Source: Lichtheimia corymbifera B2541
Taxonomy: Eukaryota; Mucoromycota; Mucoromycetes; Mucorales; Lichtheimiaceae
NCBI GenBank assembly: GCA_000697475.1
Contig: JNEU01001114.1
Coordinates: 121,515 to 185,514 of the forward strand
Direction: 5' to 3'
Length of the DNA: 64,000 nucleotides
The translations under genes and the position numbers were made by a program. Shown one piece after another: positions 12,300-23,060 of this stretch. How positions within the stretch are numbered: position 1 is the stretch's first letter; each line of letters opens with the position of its first letter. Under the pieces are notes generated by a model, which was not told where the DNA came from, made no database searches, and worked only from the letters and a program-made list of their open reading frames with translations.

Positions 12300-13600
12300 A
12301 CATGTCGGATTCACTCATCCGATCTAATTCAACATGAACAAAAAAAAAGTACATTGCAACTTCTCTCTCCCTTCTCGCCCTTTTTTCATACACACACCCC
12401 TCTTTTTTTGTATACATACACTTTTCTCTTCTTTGTAAATGTTTCAACAACATACCAGCAACCAGCTATTATACTTGTAGTTATACCGATTCAACAGCAT
12501 TTCAACAGCATATAAAAGATTTCATCTTTTTCTTCTTCTCTTGTAAACCTCTCATGTCATTAATGATGCATCTTTTTCCTATCCATACGTCTTTGTTTAC
12601 ATGGTATGCGTCCATATCATTGTCTGGTCCCGGTATTTCCATGGTTGCATGCATTCAGCTTCATGTAACACGGAGCTTGTTTTATTATCTGTAGGTTTGA
12701 ATATTAAGCTATTCTAAGTTGGATATTATGAGAGGTGCTATCAGAGAATCCTGCATTTTGCCAGGCATAGTAAACCACGGCCAGAGTTAATGTAAACCGC
12801 TAAAGACTATGTTTGTGGTAAGTGTGTATACATGGAACCGATGAAGGATGGACTAACCTCGCAGTATGTAACCCGTGGCAACCTAAATTTCGTATTCTTT
12901 TCGCGTTCATGCTTCTTCTTCTTCAACCGCATCTCCCTTAACCTGACAATGACACGTTCAACAACTTCTTCGCTACGACCTGCTCTCTAACGATGACAGC
13001 ACGTGCCGGGTAACCATCGGCACTCATTCTTTACGAGTCCATGCAACGAACAAGCAAAGGAATGCACCCTGTATTTGTGCTCGAGTTCCTGGTCAAGCTT
13101 TTCGACAATGAGGAGCCAGTTTCAAGAGGCCTTTTCCTGGTGTTTCATTTCAGCATGCTGGCGATAATATGCATCAGCTTACCTATCACATAATACGCGT
13201 TGACCATCATCATCTCGTCATTCACCAATACACCGCTACGGGTGGTTTTGTAATATGATTCACCCTATTATCAAGGTACAAAAGAGTACGAGGATCAATT
13301 GCTCAAGAGATAGAGATTAACAATGTTGTTCATTTAGTGGAGCCTTGCTATGTGATATCCAGTCTGGATGATGCTACATTTGATACGACCATCAAGTACG
13401 GCTCAACTTCCGCCAGCATCCACCTCCACATAAGCGAACGGAAAAGGAAGCATATCAGCAGCAACCACAAAGGTCCCTCAATCTGAGGTGTGCATGGTGT
13501 AGTAGACGTGGCATGAGTAAGTGATACATGGTATAGGAAGGTTTATTCAGAAGAAGAACCAGGAACTAAGATTGGATAGTAACCTAGGATATAACCATAC
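12300..13600. other. Intergenic, possibly decayed transposon sequence at right
   Basis: 12300-12700 is T-rich 3' flank of the GATA gene with several polyadenylation-like stretches. 12880-13600 has no intact ORF. Because it abuts the LINE tail it may hold older, unreadable parts of that element, but I could not recognise any reverse-transcriptase motif in it. Confidence 0.35.
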
Positions 13601-14710
13601 ACGAGCTGGGTCTGGATGATGGGTACACGTGATTATTCATGGAAGAGCTCCCCCTTGATTTGGATGATGCTTTGCTGTCCGATCGGTTCTCGACATGTTT
13701 GGTGGAGTAATATGGCATGGAAATCCCAAAGGCTTATGAAAGGATCGGAAGATATGACGAAGGCATGGTGGATACGTACTTGCACATACGCTGGCCTTGC
13801 TGAAGATGCTCCAACACCAACCTGGCGTTCCTTTCTGGTTCGTGATGCCTTCATTTTGTCCACCAGGGCCTCCATTTTCCGTGCTCGCAATCCTCAAGAA
13901 CGTACAAACCACCGTTACAATGTGTCACGTTATCATCGAGCTACTGCATATGATGGCAATTGGCGTCTCAAACCATTTATGCAATCCCATTCCCCCTGAC
14001 ATCCGATCCGATTATTATCGCCTCATCACTCCATTCACCAAATCAGGCCTGCCCGTTGGTTCCTTTAAACGCAAAGGTTTTCGCTACAGTTTTTTGCCAG
14101 CTTTCCCTGATCTTCCAACATCTTACCCACGAGAGTCTAAAGGAGCATGGCACCGATTTTGGAACTTGGCAATCCCCCATCAAGCAGCTACAGTCATTTG
14201 GAGATTAATTCATCATCGTCTTTCAAGTCGCGAACGATTGCACCGTATCATTCCTACCAGGTGCCAATCAAACGCTTGTCTTATTTGTGAAACTTCCTCT
14301 GACCAAAGCGCTACGATGGTTAAAACCGATCAACATTTTCTCTTTTCGTGCCCTTCGATAGGCAAGCATGGTCCATGTGGTTCAGGCACTACATCTCCGA
14401 CGTGCTTGGTATAGGTGTAGCTTAGATTAGATTTATTATTATTCTGTCTTTATATAATAAACATTCAACACCTACCGAGTCTCGCATACTCTCACGTTAC
14501 CATCGATATGCACATTGGCGGTTCATCTTTGATGATGAATCCTTCAACTCGTAAGCCATTATATTCAACATGTCCGTCGTACTGAACAAAAGCAACAATT
14601 TAGCTTAGCTATCCTACTCAGAAAATGGTTATCACCTGCATCCCTTTCATGCCTTCATTAAAGGTCATTTATTAATATGGTTAATAAAAGCGTTCTGAAA
14701 AAAATGCCGA
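13600..14710 (+). mobile_element. LINE-type retrotransposon remnant (3' end, zf-RVT-like)
   Basis: Frame-shifted pieces on the plus strand resemble the C-terminus of non-LTR retrotransposon polyproteins. 13797-14414 encodes KGAWHRFWNLAIPHQAATVIWRL, RLSSRERLHRI, a Cys-x2-Cys (CLICE) and HFLFSCPSIG, the order seen in zf-RVT domains that end LINE reverse transcriptases. Past the stop at 14414 further pieces read YRYAHWRFIFDDE and LLRKWLSPASL in other frames. The A-rich end near 14698-14704 fits a LINE 3' tail. No RT catalytic motif survives. It is a dead fragment. It directly abuts the foldback block that starts at about 14770. Confidence 0.6.
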
Positions 14711-14774
14711 GTTAGACCTCTTGGAAAAGAATATTCTTCTTGGCTTGCAGCTACTGCATTGCGAGATCTAAGTT

Positions 14775-15665
14775 TGCCACAAGGTCCCTTCAGGCGCGCC
14801 GAGCAACTTTGTTCTATTAAGAAGACCCTGCGCTTGATTATAAGATCTTGAGGTATAACCGTCTTTATGTTTTAGATATGCTCTGAGCGGGATGCTATAT
14901 AAAAAGTCGTCTTTGTTCATTGTCAAGTAGCTAGACCCTGATAGAGCAGAAGATGCAGAAGGGCGTGTTTGTGTAGCACATCTGATCGGGGTGAGCAGAA
15001 AGGGCGAATGCATGATGTTTAATGGACGATTCAGTAACGGGCATAAATTGGCAGCCAACATGCACTTTTCCCCATTCCCAGCTTTTGCCAAACCTGCTTG
15101 ATGGGAACGATGCACCTGCTCCAGACATTCATCTCCATCATTCAACTTTCTTGATCCGAGCTGATTCGATCGAGTTACAGTCAAAGAGGGAGCACATCAG
15201 CCGGTACATACAACATGCACTATCTATGTCAACTGATGTCACTTTCTTTGGGCGTAGCTCAGTCAAATCACCTCGGATCAAGAAAGTTGAATGATGGAGA
15301 TGAATGTCTCGAGCAGGATCATCGTTCCATTGTTATGGATTTGGCAAAAGCTGGGAATGGGGAAAAGTCCACGTTAACTGCCAATTTATGACTGCTACTG
15401 AATAGTATATAGGATATCATCCATTGATTCTTCCCGTCCTGCAAAACGGCTGTATCACACAAAGAAGTCCTCCTGCATATTTGGCTTTATCAGGGTCAAG
15501 CTACCTCACAATGAGCAAACACCACTTTTCATATAGCATCACGCTAATAGCATATGTAAAAACATAAAGGTGCCTGTATCTCTAAACTTTACAATGAAAC
15601 GTGGGGTCTTCAATCGAACAATATTGCTCGTCGGGGTGAAGCGCACCCTGGGTGCAACTTTCACG
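14775..15665. repeat. Foldback element 1 (inverted repeat, centre ~15214)
   Basis: Sequence left of ~15214 recurs inverted to its right. For example 15042-15165 (GGCAGCCAACATGCACTTTT...) matches the reverse complement of 15274-15400. The outer CCCTGATAGAG/CTTTATCAGGG and CAAACACCACTT modules also pair (14900-14945 with 15486-15525). Similarity is imperfect. Its right arm is also the left arm of the larger palindrome that follows. Confidence 0.7.
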
Positions 15666-17128
15666 CTCGTCGTGGCCATTCTCAGATTCACCCAATGTCA
15701 CCACCAGCCAAAGTAGATCGTGGGTCGACCTCTTGAATTTTTTTTCAACTTTGGCTGGTGGTGACATTGCCAAATCTAGGATCGACGAGATTGATCGTGA
15801 AACTTGCACCCAAGGTGCGCTTCACCCCGACGAGCAACTTTGTTCGATTGAAGACCCCATGTTTCATTGTAAAGTTTAGAGATACAGCCTCCTTTATGTT
15901 TTACATATGCAGTAACCATAATGCTATATGACAAGTGGTGTTTGTTGATTGTGAACTAGCTTGACCCTGATAGAGCGGAAGATGCACAGGGGCGTGCTTG
16001 TGTGACACAGCTCATTTGCATGATACTTCACAATGAACAAACACCACTTGTCATAAGCATCACGCTTTCAGCATATGTAAAAACGGAAACGTGAATGTAT
16101 CGAGGGTGGCAAGCTTGTTCGTGATACATGATTGACAAGGTGCGCTCTACCACGACGAGCAATATTGTTCTATGAAAGATCCCATGTTTCATTGTAAAGT
16201 TTAGAGATAAATGCACTTTCTCGTTTTTACATATGATGAAAAGCGTGATGCTTATGATAAGTGATGTTTGTTCATTGTGAAGTATCATGGAAGTGAGCTG
16301 TGTTAGACAAGCACGCCCCTGCGCATCTTCCGCTCTATCAGAGTCAAGCTAGTTCACAATCAACAAACACCACTTGTCATATAGCATCACGCTTTTCAGC
16401 ATATGTAAAAACGAGAAAGTGCATTTATCTCTAAACTTTACAATGAAACATGGGATCTTTCATAGAACAATATTGCTCGTCGTGGTAGAGCGCACCTTGT
16501 CAATCATGTATCACGAACAAGCTTGCCACCCTCGATACATTCACGTTTCCGTTTTTACATATGCTGAAAGCGTGATGCTTATGACAAGTGGTGTTTGTTC
16601 ATTGTGAAGTATCATGCAAATGAGCTGTGTCACACAAGCACGCCCCTGTGCATCTTCCGCTCTATCAGGGTCAAGCTAGTTCACAATCAACAAACACCAC
16701 TTGTCATATAGCATTATGGTTACTGCATATGTAAAACATAAAGGAGGCTGTATCTCTAAACTTTACAATGAAACATGGGGTCTTCAATCGAACAAAGTTG
16801 CTCGTCGGGGTGAAGCGCACCTTGGGTGCAAGTTTCACGATCAATCTCGTCGATCCTAGATTTGGCAATGTCACCACCAGCCAAAGTTGAAAAAAAATTC
16901 AAGAGGTCGACCCACGATCTACTTTGGCTGGTGGTGACATTGGGTGAATCTGAGAATGGCCACGACGAGCGTGAAAGTTGCACCCAGGGTGCGCTTCACC
17001 CCGACGAGCAATATTGTTCGATTGAAGACCCCACGTTTCATTGTAAAGTTTAGAGATACAGGCACCTTTATGTTTTTACATATGCTATTAGCGTGATGCT
17101 ATATGAAAAGTGGTGTTTGTTCATTGGG
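15507..17128. repeat. Nearly perfect ~1.6 kb palindrome (arms ~775 bp, centre 16317.5)
   Basis: Position x on the left pairs with 32635-x on the right. Arms are 15507-16281 and 16354-17128 around a 72-bp non-pairing centre. All stretches I compared base by base are identical or nearly so. For example 15592-15664 equals the reverse complement of 16971-17043 exactly. Smaller inverted repeats are nested in each arm, at centres 15731.5 and 16156 and their mirrors 16903.5 and 16479. Short ORFs inside it are by-products of the symmetry. Confidence 0.9.
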
Positions 17129-17249
17129 AAGTATCATGCAAATGAGCTGTGTTGCACTCATTTGCACAAAGAAGTCCGTCTGCATCTTCGGCTCTATCGG
17201 GGTCTACCCAGTTGACAATGAAGAAACACCACTTGTCATATAGCATCAC

Positions 17250-17640
17250 GCTTACAGCATATGTAAAAACATAAAGATGTCTGTATCTCTAAACTTTACA
17301 ATGAAACGTGGGGTCTTCAATCGAACAAAGTTGCTCGTCGGGGTGAAGCGCACCTTGGGTGCAAGTTTCACGCTCGTCGTGACCATTCTCAGATTCACCC
17401 AATGTCACCACCAGCCTCATCGAAAAAAAAAATTCAAGAGGTCGACCCACGATCCACTTTGGCTGGTGGTGACATTGGGTGAATCTGAGAATGGCCACGA
17501 CGAGCGTGAAAGTTGCACCCAGGGTGCGCTTCACCCCGACGAGCAATATTGTTCGATTGAAGACCCCACGTTTCATTGTAGAATTTTTAGTTATGGGCAT
17601 CCTTATGTTTTACATATGCTGTAAGCATGATGCTATATGG
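17250..17640. repeat. Foldback element, further copy (centre ~17438)
   Basis: 17299-17425 pairs with 17452-17578, carrying the same TTTCATTG...GTCTTCAATCGAACAA...CTCGTCGGGGTGAAGCGCACC module as the palindrome arms. The loop is A-rich. Flanking modules (ACAAGCACGCCCCTG, CTTCCGCTCTATTAG) continue to about 17812, where the tandem array starts. Confidence 0.8.
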
Positions 17641-17811
17641 AGAGTGGCGTTTGTTCATTGTGAAGTATCATGCAAATGAGCTGTGTTACACAAGCACGCC
17701 CCTGCGCACCTTCCGCTCTATTAGAACCCAGCTACTTTACAATGAACAACCACCACTTATCTAGCATCATGGTTACAGCATATGTAAAAACACAAAGGCG
17801 CCTGTATATCC

Positions 17812-18843
17812 AAATCTCCATAATGATGTGTAGAGGCTTTATGAGATCGATGTTGATCAGCATGACCGAGAGCACCTCCTGACCAAGTTTCGACGTCCCC
17901 ACCAGCAATATCGGCGCGCACGGCCGTACACCCTATTTATGTTACCATCCATTCGTCGTCTCTCCTACATTCAATGTTTTCATAATGAACTCTGGGGACT
18001 TTATGAGAACGAAATTGCTCGGCGTGGTCGAAAGGATGTTATGTGAAAGTTTCAGGTTCGAGGTGGGCAATCTCGGGGAGCAGGAGCGTCACCCTACTTT
18101 TCTCTATATTTGGGCTGGCCGGCATTCAAAATGTTCATAATGAACCATGCGGTTTTTAAATGAATGGAGTTGATCAGCATGTCCGAGAGCACCTCCTGAC
18201 CAAGTTTCGACGTCCCCACCAGCAATATCGGCGCGCACGGCCGTACACCCTATTTATGTTACCATCCATTCGTCGTCTCTCCTACATTCAATGTTTTCAT
18301 AATGAACTCTGGGGACTTTATGAGAACGAAATTGCTCGGCGTGGTCGAAAGGATGTTATGTGAAAGTTTCAGGTTCGAGGTGGGCAATCTCGGGGAGCAG
18401 GAGCGTCTACCCTACTTTTCTCTATATTTGGGCTGGCCGGCATTCAAAATCTCCATAATGATGTGTAGAGGCTTTATGAGATCGATGTTGATCAGCATGA
18501 CCGAGAGCACCTCCTGACCAAGTTTCGACGTCCCCACCAGCAATATCGGCGCGCACGGCCGTACACCCTATTTATGTTACCATCCATTCGTCGTCTCTCC
18601 TACATTCAATGTTTTCATAATGAACTCTGGGGACTTTATGAGAACGAAATTGCTCGGCGTGGTCGAAAGGATGTTATGTGAAAGTTTCAGGTTCGAGGTG
18701 GGCAATCTCGGGGAGCAGGAGCGTCTACCCTACTTTTCTCTATATTTGGGCTGGCCGGCATTCAAAATGTTCATAATGAACCATGCGGTTTTTAAATGAA
18801 TGGAGTTGATCAGCATGTGCGAGAGTACGGTCTGACCAAGTTT
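17812..18843 (+). repeat. Dimeric tandem array, 317/318-bp units (A-B-A-B')
   Basis: Units start at 17812 (A), 18129 (B), 18447 (A) and 18765 (B', partial). The ~240-bp core (GACCAAGTTTCGACG...GGCTGGCCGGCATTC) is essentially identical in every full copy. The first ~70 bp alternate between two forms (CTCCATAATGATGTGTAGAGG in A, GTTCATAATGAACCATGCGG in B), so the true period is a 635/636-bp dimer. The fourth unit diverges after ~78 bp. A one-base difference (GCGTCACCC versus GCGTCTACCC) makes the 317/318 split. Confidence 0.9.
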
Positions 18844-19701
18844 CAAGTGCGAAATGGAGAATCCCAAGAAACTACATACTAATTGACTTTTTCATAAATC
18901 CGGCGCTTTCCCAATTTCCGCCCATCATAGTAAACCCCCCATTATGCTCTCCCGTTCGAAATTTTCAAATGAAGTGTGGGTTCTTTATTAAGACAAAGTT
19001 GTTCAACATGACCTAGAGCACAATGTGTGCAAGTTTCAGGTTTGAGAAAGGCAATCAAGGTCGTGGAGTAATTTATAGAGTGCATGGCAGTGTCTGACCT
19101 GTATAATTTCCACCTCTTCCACTCTCGGCATCTTGCCTCTTCCTCCCATTCTCAACTGTTGCCCCCATTCAAGTACAACTACAACCTGCGAACGATTGCC
19201 TTGCTTCCAATCCACCATGCCAATGCTACGAATATCTTGATCCGATTGTCTTGAGCTGAATGGCAAGCTCATGGCGTGTGCACCCCACTTCAACACACGC
19301 CTTTCTTGACAGCACACACTGTCCTGCACACTCCAATGCCACAATCAAACGAAGCAGCATTCATTCCAGAAGTCACTATCAGCAATGACTTTATTGTCTC
19401 AAGCAGCGTTCACAATCTTGTCACTCTACTACTACAACACGCTCCTCTGCCACGACCAAACGTAACCGCAGTTGCCATTAGCAAGGTCTCCATTGTCTCA
19501 AGTTACTTGCGGCCTCTTCACGTGGACAGCTGATAGCCATTGTATAAAAGCAGCTTTATTTACGTGTGGCAACTTGCAATGATGCATACCACTTTTAATG
19601 GATGGTCCCATATCAGCTATCAAGTATCCCGCAATACAAGCACTCTTCGCCTTGTTGAGCTGCACTGAAAATGACCAAGAAAGAGAGAGACCAACACTCG
19701 G

Positions 19702-20226
19702 ATGGAAAAGGAGGCATATCAGCAGCGATCACAGAGGCTCTTTCTTATTGGACTCGAAACGGTTATGGATGAATGGATGGATGCAATCAAGTGCAGTAAT
19801 GTGGAATCCTGGAATGTTGCTTTGGCTACTTGGCTCATCGTCAGCAGTAACGAACACGTGGATACGGCTGAGGATGATGATGGGTTGGGTGAATTGGATG
19901 GCATGGAAACGAGGGCTTATATCTTTGACAAGAGAGGATTTACCACCATGGATGATATTGCAACGTTCAAGTCAGTGCATGCAACAGCTACTTTTACAAT
20001 CATGGATGAAGATGCTATGACGGCAGCAACCAAGAATACAACGACACAACGACACCTGCTGATTCTTTGTGATCCACTGGTTGGCATCTGGAGGGAAAGG
20101 GGGAAGGATAGAAATTTGAAGACCCGAAGGGGAGATTGGATTAGACCCACATCATTGTATCGAGACGCTCTTGTTCCTTCTGTCATATTACATTCATTAA
20201 AGCTTCATTTTTCATATGCTGATTAG
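19702..20226 (+). pseudogene. ORF carried in the foldback element, unknown product
   Basis: A 174-codon ORF with protein-like composition (VMDEWMDAIKCSNVESWN, RAYIFDKRGFTTMDDIATF). About 100 codons of it recur with few substitutions in the copy at the right window edge (63993-63685, minus). A frayed version lies in the right arm near 21.2-21.5 kb. In the two good copies the frames agree up to about GDWIRPT and then split through a one-base indel, so the C-terminus is not conserved. I do not recognise a family. It could be a remnant of a captured gene or element-encoded protein. Confidence 0.3.
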
Positions 20227-23060
20227 ACGATGGGTAGTGTCAATAACTGATTGTATACATGTTTAAATAGACGCTTGTATTTTCATTGTTAATGAGCCCA
20301 TAGTAATAGTACCCAACAACCCTGCTTGTTACGGAAGCTTGATCCATTGTAAGCTTAAATCATTACGGCTATGTAAGAAAGATGATGAGCTCTGTGGCAC
20401 AAGTACATACATCATAATGCTTACCTATGACAACGGCCCTATCAGCATGATCCACCTTGTATGCATAGCCTTATATAAGAACGAACGCTAGAGGCAAACA
20501 ATACCATTACCGCTCATAGTCTTGGATGCGCTGATTATTTATGCTTGTTAACCACACCATCATAGGCAGACCTTACTATTTAGGGATTGTCTATCATGCA
20601 CTCTCCACCAATAAGAACCCTTCATACCTTGCCCCTACATATGATGTTGTATAAATAGCGTAGCTGAAAGCTATCATAGGTAAGCATGGCACGTTGATGT
20701 GCAGCTCATCCTTTCTTGAGCAGATTGAATCAAATTACAATGAACCAAGCACTATGTTGGGTATCATCACTCCCGAATTAATATCTTGCAATGCAAGCGC
20801 TCGAGAACCATTCCTGCCTTTGGTCTATCAATACATGAGCTAGAACCTGTGACAAAAAACAAAAGTATCCCGATACGATGATGTAAATGATCCAACCTTC
20901 AGGTTTCTATTCCCCCTCCTTTCAATCCAGAAACCACCCAGTGATCCACAACTTAAGTATATGAACTGATGGCATGATGCTCGTTTAGATAATATGTTAA
21001 TGGAAAAGTCGAAGAATAGCACATGGTAGTGTATATGTTGTTTATCGAGAAAGTATGATAAGGGAACAGCATTGTAAGTTGATAAGCTACGGGTGTGTCA
21101 CATCGAGTCGACATGGATAACTGCGCCATTGTATTCTTGATTGCTGCCGTCATAAACATCCTTCATCCATGATTGTAAAATAGCTGCTGCATGCATTGAC
21201 CTGGGTACTCCAATAGCGTCGATGACTGTAAAGCACCTTTCACCAAGATATCATCCATTTGGTCGATCCCATCTAATCCATCATCATCCTAAGCCGTATC
21301 CAGATGATCGTTCCTGCGGACGACGATCGCTCCAGGTAACCAAAGCAGCATTCCAGGAGATCTCATCACTGTACTTGATTGCATCCATCCATCAAATCCA
21401 TCATGTTGAAGACAGCCATGTGATAGCTGCTGATATTCTCCCTTCTCCATCCGGCTGTTGGTCAATCCTTTCTTGCTTACTGTCTTCCATCACAGCCCAA
21501 CCAAATAAAGATTACTTGTATTGCGGTGTACTTGATAGCTGATATGGCGCACCCCATCCATTGTAATCCGTATGTATCAAAGCAAGTTGCTGCAAGTAAC
21601 TTGAGACAATGGAGTAAAAGACATTGATAATAGCAACGGCTGCTACGTTGGGTCGCGGCAGAAGAGTGTGCAAGAGCGTGTGTTGTAGTAGAGTGACAAG
21701 GCTGTGAATGCTGTACAAGACTATGAAACAAGAGTTTACTAATAGCAATTGCTGGAATGAATGCTGTTACGTTTGATCGTAGTTGAGGATTGTACAAGAG
21801 AAGGTGTCGTGTCAAGAAACGCGAGTGCTGTAGTGTGGTGCACACGCCATGCAGTTGCCATGCAGTCGAAGTCTTTCACATCAAGGCAATCGTAGGATCG
21901 ACATGATGGGTTGAAGCAGGACAATCGTTTGCATAGAGTAGTTGTACTTGAATGGGGCAACAGTTGAGAATGGGAAGGAGAGGCAGTGAGCTGCGAGTGG
22001 AAGAAGTGGAAATTAAATAGGTCAGGCACCGTCAGACAGATGCATGCACACTACAAATTACTCCACGACCTTGATTGCCTCTCACAAACCTGAAACTTGC
22101 ACATAAGGTGCTCTAGGACATGCTGAACAACTTTGTCTTAATAAAGAACCCGCACTTCATTCAAAGATTTTGAATGGGAGGGTATAATGTGGGGTTTACT
22201 ATGATGGACGGAAATTGGGTACCCGCCCGGATTCACTGAAATGCCAAATAGTATGAAGAATCATGGGATTGCCCCCCTTGAACATGAAACTTGGTAAGCA
22301 GGTTCGCTGGGTCATGCTGATCAAATCCATTCAATTAAAAATCGTAGGGTTCATTGTGATGTTTCAATGATCCGGGCTGTCCAAATTTACGGGAGATGAT
22401 GGACGGACTGAGCGCAAGTAGGGTGCATAGTGCACACCCCCGCAATCGTCCACCTCCAGCGTGAAACTTGGTCAGGCAGTGGGCTTCGACATGCTGATCA
22501 ACTTCATTCATTTTAAAGTCGCAGGCTTCATTGTGAGATTAAAAATGGGGGCGTCCGACGATGAACGGATGGGTATTATATGTAGGGTGGACGGCCCATG
22601 ACCTTGAGATTGTCCATTTCGAACCTGAAAGTTTCACACAAGATGATCTTGGATATGCTGATCGACTTTGTCATAATAAAGACCTCATGCTCCATTTGAA
22701 AATCTTGAATGAGTGGGTGTAATGAGTAATTGATATGAAGGGCGGAAATTCCGCACCCGCACAAATTCATGAAATGTCGATTAGTATGCAATACATTGGG
22801 ATTCCCCATCTCAAACTGTGAAACTTGGTAGGAAGGTTCTCTGGGACTTGATGATCAATTCCATTCATTTAAAAACTGCATGCTTCATTATAAGATTTTT
22901 AAATGGAGGATACAATTGGAGAGCGGACGGCTCAGAGCTTGAGAATACCCATCATCTCGAGCTTGTAACTTCCGTATAAGATACTCTCGGACACGCTGAT
23001 CAATTCCATTCCCATAAAGCCTCTCTGCTTTATTATGAAAGATTTGAGAAACAAATACAT

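Larger units (their letters stand above)
17812..23060. repeat. Large degenerate foldback element (~5.2 kb, centre ~20570)
   Basis: The left arm (17.8-20.2 kb) recurs inverted at about 20.9-23.06 kb with clear but imperfect similarity. Paired anchors include CAATCAAGGTCGTGGAG (19052) with its complement at ~22062-22078, GCAATACAAG (19631) with 21515-21524, and TTTTACAATCATGGATGAAG (~19993) with ~21161-21180. The outer ends of both arms hold related short units built on TTCATTGTAA/GATCAGCATG/AAGTTTCA. They are homogenised into an array on the left and diverged, in opposite orientation, on the right (22070-23060). No transposase is recognisable. Confidence 0.75.

Noticed and set aside
15582..17624. 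Pairs of identical 75-103-codon ORFs on both strands
   Set aside because: Products of the palindrome: each frame is duplicated by symmetry and no protein motif is present.
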